From the IMG/VR virus record IMGVR_UViG_3300026534_000102, positions 51,312-115,311 of that record: 64,000 bases of DNA, one strand, 5' to 3'. Positions within the stretch are counted from its first letter, which is position 1. Each line of letters opens with the position of its first letter. This DNA comes from a virus. The translations under genes were made by a program, and so were the position numbers. Shown here piece after piece: positions 16,533-24,990 of the stretch. The notes under the pieces are model-generated. The model did no database searches. It saw nothing but the letters and a program-made list of their open reading frames with translations, and was not told the DNA's origin.

Positions 16533-17297
16533 CTAAGCATAATAAACATCAGTATTATAGTTTTCTTCATCTATAACATAAATTCCAGAAGATGTTGCTA
16601 TAAATAAAGTGTTTTTTGTTCCGCCGGCAGAAGTATGAGACGTAACATATAAATCATTTATCTTTAATCCTGTACCTACATTAAAAACTTCACTTGGTTC
16701 AACCCAATCCATAAGAGTAGTATTTAACTTATTTATAGAATATTCCCCGCCCGAGATAGTAATATAATATGCCGTCTCATTATCCGGAACAAAACACTTA
16801 TATGCACCAGAAACAGTTGTTTTACTTCTATACCCATTTGGTTCCATTTGAAAAAAATCTACACCAGAAGAAGTACAACACATTATTTTATCGTTGTAAC
16901 CATGAATATATTTTACATTATCAGACGTGATACGAGGATACCTCAGATAATCCATAAGATAAGCAGTCAAATCTACTGGTGTATTAATGTTTATAGTAAT
17001 ATCATTTTTTGAAAAACATTTAATCCCAGACACAGATGTGGCAACATATACAGTATAATCGTTGCCCCATACAGATTTAAAACCTGAATCAAAATGAATA
17101 TAAGCGCCCTTATGTTCACTATCTATATCTATAATATCGAGACCAGTTCCAATAGCCGCATAAACATAATTAAGATCAGTATAAATTTGATAAAGCGTCG
17201 AAGGGGCAAAATCGTATACTCCCCCACTCCACGTAGTAGGAAAATATCCCGCATCAGAAAAGTTAAATATCCCTCCGCTAATCGTTGGTATTGACAT
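16533..17297 (-). CDS. Predicted beta-propeller tail/adhesion protein
   Basis: A 254-aa protein. The N-terminus has the shared GGIFNFSDAGYFPTTWSGG motif. The rest shows repeating short strands ending in phrases such as NYVYAAIGTGLDIIDID, YTVYVATSVSGIKCFS, YNDKIMCCTSSGVDFF and LFIATSSGIYVIDEEN, the usual look of WD-like or NHL-like propeller blades (about five). Propellers of this kind in phage tails usually bind surface carbohydrate or other ligands. The gene is 3 nt from the next upstream gene. Confidence 0.65.
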   Translation of the reverse strand: MSIPTISGGIFNFSDAGYFPTTWSGGVYDFAPSTLYQIYTDLNYVYAAIGTGLDIIDIDSEHKGAYIHFDSGFKSVWGNDYTVYVATSVSGIKCFSKNDITININTPVDLTAYLMDYLRYPRITSDNVKYIHGYNDKIMCCTSSGVDFFQMEPNGYRSKTTVSGAYKCFVPDNETAYYITISGGEYSINKLNTTLMDWVEPSEVFNVGTGLKINDLYVTSHTSAGGTKNTLFIATSSGIYVIDEENYNTDVYYA

Positions 17298-17300
17298 AAT

Positions 17301-19484
17301 TTAAGTCCCTGGCTTTATTTTATCAGACGCTATAATATTATAAGAATCAGTAATTTCTGGAAGAATAACTGAAAAATGATACTCATCATATTCAGAAATA
17401 ATTTCAAAATACCCATTGCCGCTGGCAGATGTGGTACTTCCAATAAGTTCCCCTGTGTCTCTTTTATATAGGTGCACCGGTCTAGCTACTGGAACCCCGC
17501 CTTTTTGTACATATCCTGTGTACTTAAATTGGGGTGGATAAAAAGTAACTAAATTATCCCAGTTCGAATAATAAGTAGCTTTAATCCAATCGGCTGATCT
17601 TGCTATTTTTGAAACTCTTACTTCATCTATAATTCCATTAAAAAAATCACTAGTAGACGCATCATACTCTTGACCAATACTTGCTCGTCCATTGGATTCT
17701 ATAACAAAATTTGATGATGCTGTTCCAGTTTGATCTTGAACCCCATCAATATACGAGGTAAAATTTTTATTTGCAGCATTATAAACTAAATCCACAATGT
17801 GCCAATTATCATCGCAGACATTTTTTGTGCTTGTTAAACGTATAATTTCTGTAGCTGATGTGTTTAATAAAATAAAACTAAAATAATTATGATTTGGTTC
17901 AATCCAAAAAATAGCTCTATTAGAATTTCCTGTTACTCCGTGCATACTTAAAACAGTATCGCTATCACTCGATGGTAAAGTAGTTCCATGTTTAATTGCA
18001 AAAGTCGATGTAAAATAATTTCCATTTGAATTAATATCAGAGCAAATCCCATTTATTTCAGTATAATCATCATTGCCATCAAAATCTAAAGCTTTTCCAA
18101 TTTTGCCATCTACTAAGTCAGACGCGGTCATGTTTCCATGTGGGGTACCATTATTTTGATTAGAAGTGGAATCTAAAATACACCCTGTGCCGCCAGTTGG
18201 TTCTTGAGACATATGCCAAACTCCTACGAAATTGTCATCCCAAACTCTATTTGCAACATTCTTAGTCCAAACTTTTCCGTCTTCTGACGTGGCATAAAGT
18301 ATTCTATCCTTCGACCCATTATAACCCGCATACCATATTTTATATAAATTGTTGGATTCTTTTATTACAAATGGCACATGTGCTCGGGATGTATCATATG
18401 TACCTTCACTGTTTTTATTAATCACTAATTGAAAATTAGACCAGCTTATACCATCAGTAGAAGTAGCATATATTATTCTATGACTTGATCCATCATATCC
18501 AGTATACCATATTTTATAAGAAACACTAGATTCCTTAATTACAGATGGTTTAAAAGCATATTGAGTATCATACGTCCCCTCACTTCCTATGTTAATTGAT
18601 CTTTGAAAATTAGACCAACTTGTACCATTGGTAGAGGTAGCATAGATGATTCTAATATAAGCACCATCTGAACCACCATACCATATTTTATACGATGTAT
18701 CTGATTCCTTTATTACAGACAGTGAATAAATACTAGCAGTGTCATAAGTTCCCTCACTTCCAGTATTTATTACTCTTTGAAAATTGGACCAGTTTGTACC
18801 ATCAGTAGAGGTAGCATATAATACGGTTTCTTTATTTGATGAATTTCTTCCACCGTACCACATTTTGTACAAGGTATTCGACTCCTTTACAACACTTGGA
18901 TATCTAGCACCATTTGCATCATGAGTACCCTCACTGCCCTTATCAATAACAAGCTGGAAATTAGACCAAGTTTTACCATCATTGGAAGTACAATATAAAA
19001 TTCTCCAAGTTGTACCATCATAACCAGTATACCACATTTTATATGAAGTATCACTTTCTTTTATAACACAACCACCATAAGCCTTTGAGGTATCATATGT
19101 TCCTTCACTATTAACGTTTATTGATAACTTAATAGCTTTTTCACTCGCTATCCCTACAAACTCTCTATTAGATGGTTTAGTACTATCATAATACAAAGAA
19201 AGAGATTTATCCTGGCCCGCGAACAAAGACGGAACTCTTACCCATAACTGGGCGGTTTTATGAGTCGAATCCCAGTTTTCAATTTCTATAGGAAGTTGTA
19301 CTCCATATTCATCTTCAATTTTAATCTTATAAGATTCATTTCCAAGTTCATCAAAAATAAGTGATAAATCAGCATCAGAGATCCCACTTGAATTAGACAA
19401 GTTCAATAGCACTGGGAAATTAGTTAAATTACTACCTATTTTTGAACCATCTATTAAGATAGTTATTTTATTACTCCAACTCAT
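17301..19484 (-). CDS. Multidomain adhesin: DUF2341, five-bladed propeller, LamG
   Basis: A 727-aa protein with four modules. Residues 1-120 are DUF2341-like (LPIEIENWD, AQLWVRVPSL, LYYDSTKPSN). Residues about 130-415 hold five copies of a 58-aa blade with consensus YKIWYxGYDGxxxRIIYATS and WSNFQxVI, like the five-bladed propeller of GH43/GH32-type proteins. Residues about 415-630 form a LamG/concanavalin-type lectin domain (VWHMSQEP, DGNDDYTEI, IIDEVRVS). Residues 650-727 are an Ig-like regulatory-type module (GVPVARPVHLYKRDTGEL). The blades lack an obvious conserved acid set of a hydrolase, so binding is more likely than cleavage. Its C-terminal module is shared with the next upstream gene. 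Confidence 0.78.
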   Translation of the reverse strand: MSWSNKITILIDGSKIGSNLTNFPVLLNLSNSSGISDADLSLIFDELGNESYKIKIEDEYGVQLPIEIENWDSTHKTAQLWVRVPSLFAGQDKSLSLYYDSTKPSNREFVGIASEKAIKLSINVNSEGTYDTSKAYGGCVIKESDTSYKMWYTGYDGTTWRILYCTSNDGKTWSNFQLVIDKGSEGTHDANGARYPSVVKESNTLYKMWYGGRNSSNKETVLYATSTDGTNWSNFQRVINTGSEGTYDTASIYSLSVIKESDTSYKIWYGGSDGAYIRIIYATSTNGTSWSNFQRSINIGSEGTYDTQYAFKPSVIKESSVSYKIWYTGYDGSSHRIIYATSTDGISWSNFQLVINKNSEGTYDTSRAHVPFVIKESNNLYKIWYAGYNGSKDRILYATSEDGKVWTKNVANRVWDDNFVGVWHMSQEPTGGTGCILDSTSNQNNGTPHGNMTASDLVDGKIGKALDFDGNDDYTEINGICSDINSNGNYFTSTFAIKHGTTLPSSDSDTVLSMHGVTGNSNRAIFWIEPNHNYFSFILLNTSATEIIRLTSTKNVCDDNWHIVDLVYNAANKNFTSYIDGVQDQTGTASSNFVIESNGRASIGQEYDASTSDFFNGIIDEVRVSKIARSADWIKATYYSNWDNLVTFYPPQFKYTGYVQKGGVPVARPVHLYKRDTGELIGSTTSASGNGYFEIISEYDEYHFSVILPEITDSYNIIASDKIKPGT
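18240..19130 (-). repeat. Five ~175-nt coding repeats (propeller blades)
   Basis: Five direct repeats with period close to 175 nt encode one blade each of the propeller in the 727-aa protein. Landmarks for the GTYDT/GTHDA segment recur near 18395, 18570, 18745, 18915 and 19090. DNA similarity between copies is visible by eye, unlike the much older repeats in the neighbouring genes, so this array expanded more recently or is kept similar by recombination. Confidence 0.7.
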
Positions 19485-19494
19485 GTTATTTCTC

Positions 19495-22400
19495 CTATAA
19501 TCCTGAAATTGTAGTTGGTATTACATCCCCATAAATTAAATCATTATAACTATAACCCGATAAATCATCTAAACACACTATATCATGAGTACCACTATAA
19601 GTTGTTTCTAGATAAAAATAACCTGTACCACTTGCTGATATAGTTTCATCTACTAAATATCCAGTATCTTTTCTATAAGCCCTGACTTGTCTTCCGGCGG
19701 CAGGAGAACCTTGCTCCGTAACTGTACCTTCAAAATAGTATTTATTAGGTTCTGGAAATTCTATAATCTGTATTGCACTATTTGAACTAACACCATCATT
19801 GACTATTTCTCTTTTTACCTCTGTTCCAGAAGAAGTCAAAGTAAATTTAGAAAAAGCTGGATTAAAATAATTACTAGAAGTAGTGGAAACAGTTGCATTA
19901 ATAGGAGCCGTAGAAGAAACCAAACAAGTTTTATTTTCATCTACTTTATTAATACCAACCGTAGCAGATGATGTAGAATTATTAAAATTAATAATACGTT
20001 GTTGAACACTTACATCCATTTTATTATAATTATTAAATTCTATAGCAAAGATTGTATAAGAATTAGTAGAGTTATTTACCCCTTTTTGACAATATATATA
20101 TTGGATATCTCTATAAATGTAGGCACACCCATAAGAAGGAGCATTTCCTCCATAATCAGAACTATACGATCCTATTAATAAAGTTCTACCAGGATCTGGA
20201 ACATATTCAGAATAAGAAAATTTAGCAGTTGTAGAAGAACTACTTGCACGAATAGTCTGAACATAAAACTCTTCTTGTAATGCTTCTACGATAAAATATT
20301 GACCAGTTATTACCCCAGCATCATCGGTATGTCTTTTTAAAGTCAGGGTGTGGTCATCTTTAAAATAAGACTCTAAAAAAGAGGTATTATAGTAGTTACT
20401 AATCCCATAGCCATAAAAAGAAGTTACCACAAAAGCCCGATTTAGATCTATTGTATCTATAGAAACGTCAGTATATGTAGCATCTACATAAAAATCCCCT
20501 TTCTGTACTTTAATATACTTTGGATTAAATTCTACAATATCTACATGCATATCAATATCGTCCATTCCAGAAGTATATTGTCCCCTGCAAAGTGAAATCT
20601 TTTTACTATTTGCAAACACAAACGGCGCCACCATAGATTCGTATGTTCCATCGTTACCAGAACTAGATTTTAAACTAAAAAATGGAACACAATTATTTAA
20701 ATTTTGTCGTTTTGAAATATATTTTGAAGCTTGATATTCATTACCTGCTAATGTAAGAGTCATCCTTTCTATTGAATTAATCCTATTATTACCGTATTTA
20801 TGAGTATCCTCCAATTGTGGTGCATAGCCTACCCAATCTATAACAGAAAAAGCAGCTGAAACATTAACTCCTCCATTTGACCCTATACTTATTTCTAGCG
20901 TGTCATCAGAAATAAGTGTTATCATGCACCACGAATCATTAAGATAAGATCCGGTTGTAGTACTATTTGTACCTCCAGGACGGGTATTTACATAAACAGT
21001 GATACTATTTGTATGACCTACAAATTTTGGGTAGAGGCTTTGGGTAGCACTTGAAGTAGAATTATTTAAATATTGATATATATTCTGAACATGTTCTCTA
21101 TTATCTATAAATTTAATTATAAAAACACAATAATATCCCGTGCTAGCACTAGAACTTTTATTAAATCCTACCGTTCTTATACCTTGATAAGTTAATCTAG
21201 CACACACATAGGAAGGAGCGCTACTGTTATAACTACTTGCATAAGAACCAATTAAAAATGTAGTGTTGGGCTCCATTTCTAATGAGGAAATATCTCTACT
21301 ATAAGTAGTAAAACTCCCTTCATGTTGCTCAACTTCAAAAACACTTCCTAGGTCCTCAAAAGTATAGTAAGTGCCTATCCACCAAGAAGAAGAATTATAC
21401 CTATAAAACTCTATTCCACTACTAGTAGTAAACCTGCCTCTAACCAACGAGGCATCCGCTCTTGTTGTAGAGTTATCTCTAGGGCTGCCGTGAAACATTA
21501 ATGCTGTTTTTTTCCTATCTACTGGAGAAATAGAAATATTAGAATAATTATCAGTAATAAGAATAGAATTAGACCTAACTTTTACTTGTTCTGGATAAAA
21601 CTCTACAACATTTAAATTAATATAAGAAGTTGAATCCAACCCTCCTCTTTCCACGCACACTAAGGAAGGAGACTCAAACCATATATTATACATTTGTCTA
21701 CTAAAATCATTAGCAGTACCATACGAAGATGCAAAAGGTACACAATTATTAATATTTTGACCTTTGGTTAATATATACTCAGTGTATCTTTCGTGGCCAG
21801 AAATAGTTAAAACAGTATTTTCTACCGATTTAGCACAAGAAATACCTGAAGCCAATGGCGACAAATTATTTCCTTCAGGAATGTCAAGCCCATTCCAATC
21901 AAAAACTTGAACATAACTATTACCTGCAGTGCCGCTTCCTCCTCTTTTAACCTCCAAACCACTCGCTGTAGTTAATTCACAAGAAACAAAACCATTATTA
22001 ACATAGTTCCCAGCAGTCGTATTTACAGAACACATAGATTGAATATTGTCTGATACAGCCATTGAAGAATTTAAATTAACAACATAGTCTAAATCATATT
22101 GTTTAGTTGTGTCGCTATTACTGAAAGACACATATCGACGTTGTGTATGTCTTTTATCATCATTGAATGAAATAAAAAAAGAAGTCCCATAAGAAGTACT
22201 ACTTCCAGAAAACTTTGCAACACTTACAGTTCTCCTATTCCGTCTCGTAGAATATGAAAAAATGTAAGAAGGCGCGTTTGCTGTATAGTCACTATAATAT
22301 GAGGAAACTAATAAACCCCTAACATTACTCAGTGGAGTATTAAAAGAAACATTTGTAGAAGAAGCACATGACCAATCATGAGATTCCACTGAAAACTGCT

Positions 22401-22902
22401 GATTTTTAGCTTCAAAAACATAATAATGGCCATTCAAACTACCAGAGGAAGCCCCTTTTCTAAATTCTAATTGAGAACTACTTGAAAACTTTCCTCTAAG
22501 AAAAGTATAATCAGCACGATTATTATTAGGAGATTTATGATAAAAAACCATTGCAGCATAATTTAAATCTACTTCAGTTATAGAAACATTGGAAGATGAA
22601 CCAGAAAAGGAAAAAGAACCCTGTTGAACGTCTATCTCATTTGAATCAAACTCTATTACATATACTTTACAATACTGAGTTCCATTACTATTTATTCTCT
22701 CAACATTTACATAATTATTTCCACCGGCGGATGAAAAAAATACATCCATCATATGTGCTTGAAGACTATTACTATTACCTCTAGCAGAAACAAATGGAAC
22801 ACAATTACTTATATCTTGGGATTTAGACAATACACCAGAAGTAGTAGTGGTGCTTACTAAAGTAAAATCAAAAAATTCCACAGATTTAACTATATTAGAC
22901 AT
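19495..22902 (-). CDS. Large triplicated adhesin with Ig-like C-terminal module
   Basis: A 1135-aa protein built from three diverged copies of a unit of about 350 aa. Copies start near residues 1, 356 and 706 and share phrases such as ISNCVPFVSARG, INNCVPFASSYG and LNNCVPFFSLKS. Each copy splits into two half-units with a RGL/TFL/TLLIGSYxSxYxxNAPSY signature. The last 85 residues (about 1050-1135) are an Ig-like module (GRQVRAYRKDTGYLVDETIS) matching the C-terminus of the downstream 727-aa protein. The Ser/Thr/Asn/Tyr-rich composition is typical of tail fibres. No enzyme motif. Probably a trimer-forming or ligand-binding fibre component. Confidence 0.7.
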   Translation of the reverse strand: MSNIVKSVEFFDFTLVSTTTTSGVLSKSQDISNCVPFVSARGNSNSLQAHMMDVFFSSAGGNNYVNVERINSNGTQYCKVYVIEFDSNEIDVQQGSFSFSGSSSNVSITEVDLNYAAMVFYHKSPNNNRADYTFLRGKFSSSSQLEFRKGASSGSLNGHYYVFEAKNQQFSVESHDWSCASSTNVSFNTPLSNVRGLLVSSYYSDYTANAPSYIFSYSTRRNRRTVSVAKFSGSSTSYGTSFFISFNDDKRHTQRRYVSFSNSDTTKQYDLDYVVNLNSSMAVSDNIQSMCSVNTTAGNYVNNGFVSCELTTASGLEVKRGGSGTAGNSYVQVFDWNGLDIPEGNNLSPLASGISCAKSVENTVLTISGHERYTEYILTKGQNINNCVPFASSYGTANDFSRQMYNIWFESPSLVCVERGGLDSTSYINLNVVEFYPEQVKVRSNSILITDNYSNISISPVDRKKTALMFHGSPRDNSTTRADASLVRGRFTTSSGIEFYRYNSSSWWIGTYYTFEDLGSVFEVEQHEGSFTTYSRDISSLEMEPNTTFLIGSYASSYNSSAPSYVCARLTYQGIRTVGFNKSSSASTGYYCVFIIKFIDNREHVQNIYQYLNNSTSSATQSLYPKFVGHTNSITVYVNTRPGGTNSTTTGSYLNDSWCMITLISDDTLEISIGSNGGVNVSAAFSVIDWVGYAPQLEDTHKYGNNRINSIERMTLTLAGNEYQASKYISKRQNLNNCVPFFSLKSSSGNDGTYESMVAPFVFANSKKISLCRGQYTSGMDDIDMHVDIVEFNPKYIKVQKGDFYVDATYTDVSIDTIDLNRAFVVTSFYGYGISNYYNTSFLESYFKDDHTLTLKRHTDDAGVITGQYFIVEALQEEFYVQTIRASSSSTTAKFSYSEYVPDPGRTLLIGSYSSDYGGNAPSYGCAYIYRDIQYIYCQKGVNNSTNSYTIFAIEFNNYNKMDVSVQQRIINFNNSTSSATVGINKVDENKTCLVSSTAPINATVSTTSSNYFNPAFSKFTLTSSGTEVKREIVNDGVSSNSAIQIIEFPEPNKYYFEGTVTEQGSPAAGRQVRAYRKDTGYLVDETISASGTGYFYLETTYSGTHDIVCLDDLSGYSYNDLIYGDVIPTTISGL

Positions 22903-22905
22903 CCC

Positions 22906-24990
22906 TTAGTTTCCTCCAATTTGTTGTAAGTCATCAACCGAATGTAACGGCGACAAAATAGATGATTTTACCACTTTAGAATTAAATATGTAATTCAGTC
23001 GGTCATTAACAATATACACCCAACCACTGGTAGTTGTGCTATTTAAATTAGCCCAAATGTTATTAATATTATTCGAAGTACCTTCTAAAACATAATGTGT
23101 ATGCTCTTCATATGTTATCTCTTGCATTTTCCATTCATCTATAATAAACTTATCATTAGACCCCTTCCAATTGTCTTTTAAAGATAACTTATAAAGTCTA
23201 AATGGTGTAGTATTAGTAAACGGTATTTCTTGCCATCGTCCAAAATAATGAGAATCAAAGTATGGGGTTGCTGTATTATAATCTTCGAACAAACTTGTCC
23301 AAGAGATACCATCATTTGAACCATAAAAACTAATCTGTTTAGGAAAATATGCCTCATTACCACTATATAAAGAGGGCAACAAACTTAATTTAGAAACAAC
23401 ACGTTTCTTAAAAAAATCGGACACACTATACATATGCCATCTACGCACTCTAAACACTTTACCACCAAACGTGTTATGAACCAATAATCTATAATAAGGA
23501 TACTTATTGTAATTTTCAAAATAAAAAGTTTGTAAAGAGTCCGTAAATGCGCATGTCCCAGAAACTAAAGTCATCCAAGAATTTTCATCCGCGCGAAGAG
23601 GAGAAGTAAAGCCCCCTTGAAAACTGAACTCTTTAGGCATATAATCTACCCCTTCCCCTTCAAAACTAAATACATTAAAGGCTTCTCCAGGCAGAGAAAA
23701 CTCTAAAGCAATCCACCCAGATTCATCTTCAGCCTCCCAATACCTTTTCCCGGCAGCGTCATAAATTTTAGATTCATCTGATTCTTCTAAGTATAAGAGA
23801 CCTGAAGAAGAATTATACTTATATGGATACACAGCTATACTATTTTTTACCAAGTCATCCTTATTTTTACTGAAATCTATAATTATTTCAGCAGTAGAAC
23901 TGCCGGTTATTTCTAAATAACTATTGGAACTACCAGTTATATTATCAGATAATTTATACGGCTCTCCATTCGGAGTAACAGTGTGATAAAACACCACGTC
24001 AGTAATGTCTGGACCATAAGCACTAAAGTCAATTGGTGGATATTCCACATATTCGTCTGGAATATACAAATTAGACAAATCTATTTCTACCTCTTTTGAA
24101 TAAAATTTTCTAGCCAAAACCCAAGATAAATACACAAAATAAGATCCATGGTAAGAATGTCCCATAAACCCAAAATCGTTTAAACGTGTATCTCCTTCTT
24201 TTTGTCGTTCAATCGTAGTAAAATTAGTAAACCCATCATCTCTATAAACAGCATAACGAACTCTATCTGTAGGTTCATAATAACTTATAATATGTCTGCT
24301 ATAAAGATGTTGTTTGCCTGATAAATCAGAGTATGTCTTATATGATCCAAGTTGTGAATTTGAAGTTATGTCCCCGTTAGAGTAATAACGAGTATTAAAT
24401 GGATTTTCGTCGCCATTAATTTGAACTGTGAATGAAAAGTCCCCCCAACGGTGAATATCCCAAAATGTGGCAAACTCAATTTCCCATTCCACCAAACTTT
24501 TAAGGGGTTTTGTTTTTGTAATTAAATTTGGTACATAATACGCAATCTCTAGTCCATTAGGAGAAAAATGCGTGACACCACTATGATTCCATTTATTAGT
24601 ATTTAGAAAACCACTCCTAAGATCATCCACAAAATAAAATTCTAAACTATCTAAATCATCTACACCCACGTCATCAGGCCTTCCCCAAAACATATAAATT
24701 GCCTTTTTTTCGCTTTTAGCTAAAAAAGGAAGTTTTACCCAAATAAATAATTTTTTGGCTGATAAATCATAGTAATTAACCCACTGACAAAGTGCTTTGG
24801 ATCCATTCAATTCTTCTGCAAATCTAATATCCTTATCATCCGATTTTAATAAAGTAAAATTAAAATTAGATTCATTGAGCTGAATATACACTTGAGCATT
24901 TTCCCTATCACAAACACCTGGTTCAGTAATAAAAATTGGTCTTACATACGTGTATAAAGAAGTGTTTATGGTCGGCGCATAAAAAGACAT
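22906..24990 (-). CDS. DUF2341 and discoidin-like adhesin
   Basis: A 694-aa protein. Residues about 40-120 match DUF2341 (FNFTLLKSDDKDIRF, KKLFIWVKLPFL, AIYMFWGRPDD), a carbohydrate-binding-associated domain. Residues 130-330 form a jelly-roll-like region (SLVEWEIEFATFWDIHRWGD). Two F5/8C-like stretches follow: near residues 450-540 (SFQGGFTSPLRADENSW) and 545-645 (FYGSNDGISWTSLFED, ending FRLYKLSLKDNWKG). These domains typically bind glycans. It is adjacent to the 1010-aa gene with no spacer, so the pair is probably made in fixed ratio. Confidence 0.7.
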   Translation of the reverse strand: MSFYAPTINTSLYTYVRPIFITEPGVCDRENAQVYIQLNESNFNFTLLKSDDKDIRFAEELNGSKALCQWVNYYDLSAKKLFIWVKLPFLAKSEKKAIYMFWGRPDDVGVDDLDSLEFYFVDDLRSGFLNTNKWNHSGVTHFSPNGLEIAYYVPNLITKTKPLKSLVEWEIEFATFWDIHRWGDFSFTVQINGDENPFNTRYYSNGDITSNSQLGSYKTYSDLSGKQHLYSRHIISYYEPTDRVRYAVYRDDGFTNFTTIERQKEGDTRLNDFGFMGHSYHGSYFVYLSWVLARKFYSKEVEIDLSNLYIPDEYVEYPPIDFSAYGPDITDVVFYHTVTPNGEPYKLSDNITGSSNSYLEITGSSTAEIIIDFSKNKDDLVKNSIAVYPYKYNSSSGLLYLEESDESKIYDAAGKRYWEAEDESGWIALEFSLPGEAFNVFSFEGEGVDYMPKEFSFQGGFTSPLRADENSWMTLVSGTCAFTDSLQTFYFENYNKYPYYRLLVHNTFGGKVFRVRRWHMYSVSDFFKKRVVSKLSLLPSLYSGNEAYFPKQISFYGSNDGISWTSLFEDYNTATPYFDSHYFGRWQEIPFTNTTPFRLYKLSLKDNWKGSNDKFIIDEWKMQEITYEEHTHYVLEGTSNNINNIWANLNSTTTSGWVYIVNDRLNYIFNSKVVKSSILSPLHSVDDLQQIGGN

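Noticed and set aside
17301-19484. Active GH43-type glycosidase
   Set aside because: The five-bladed repeat pattern is there, but I could not find a conserved catalytic acid set across the blades; treated as a binding propeller.
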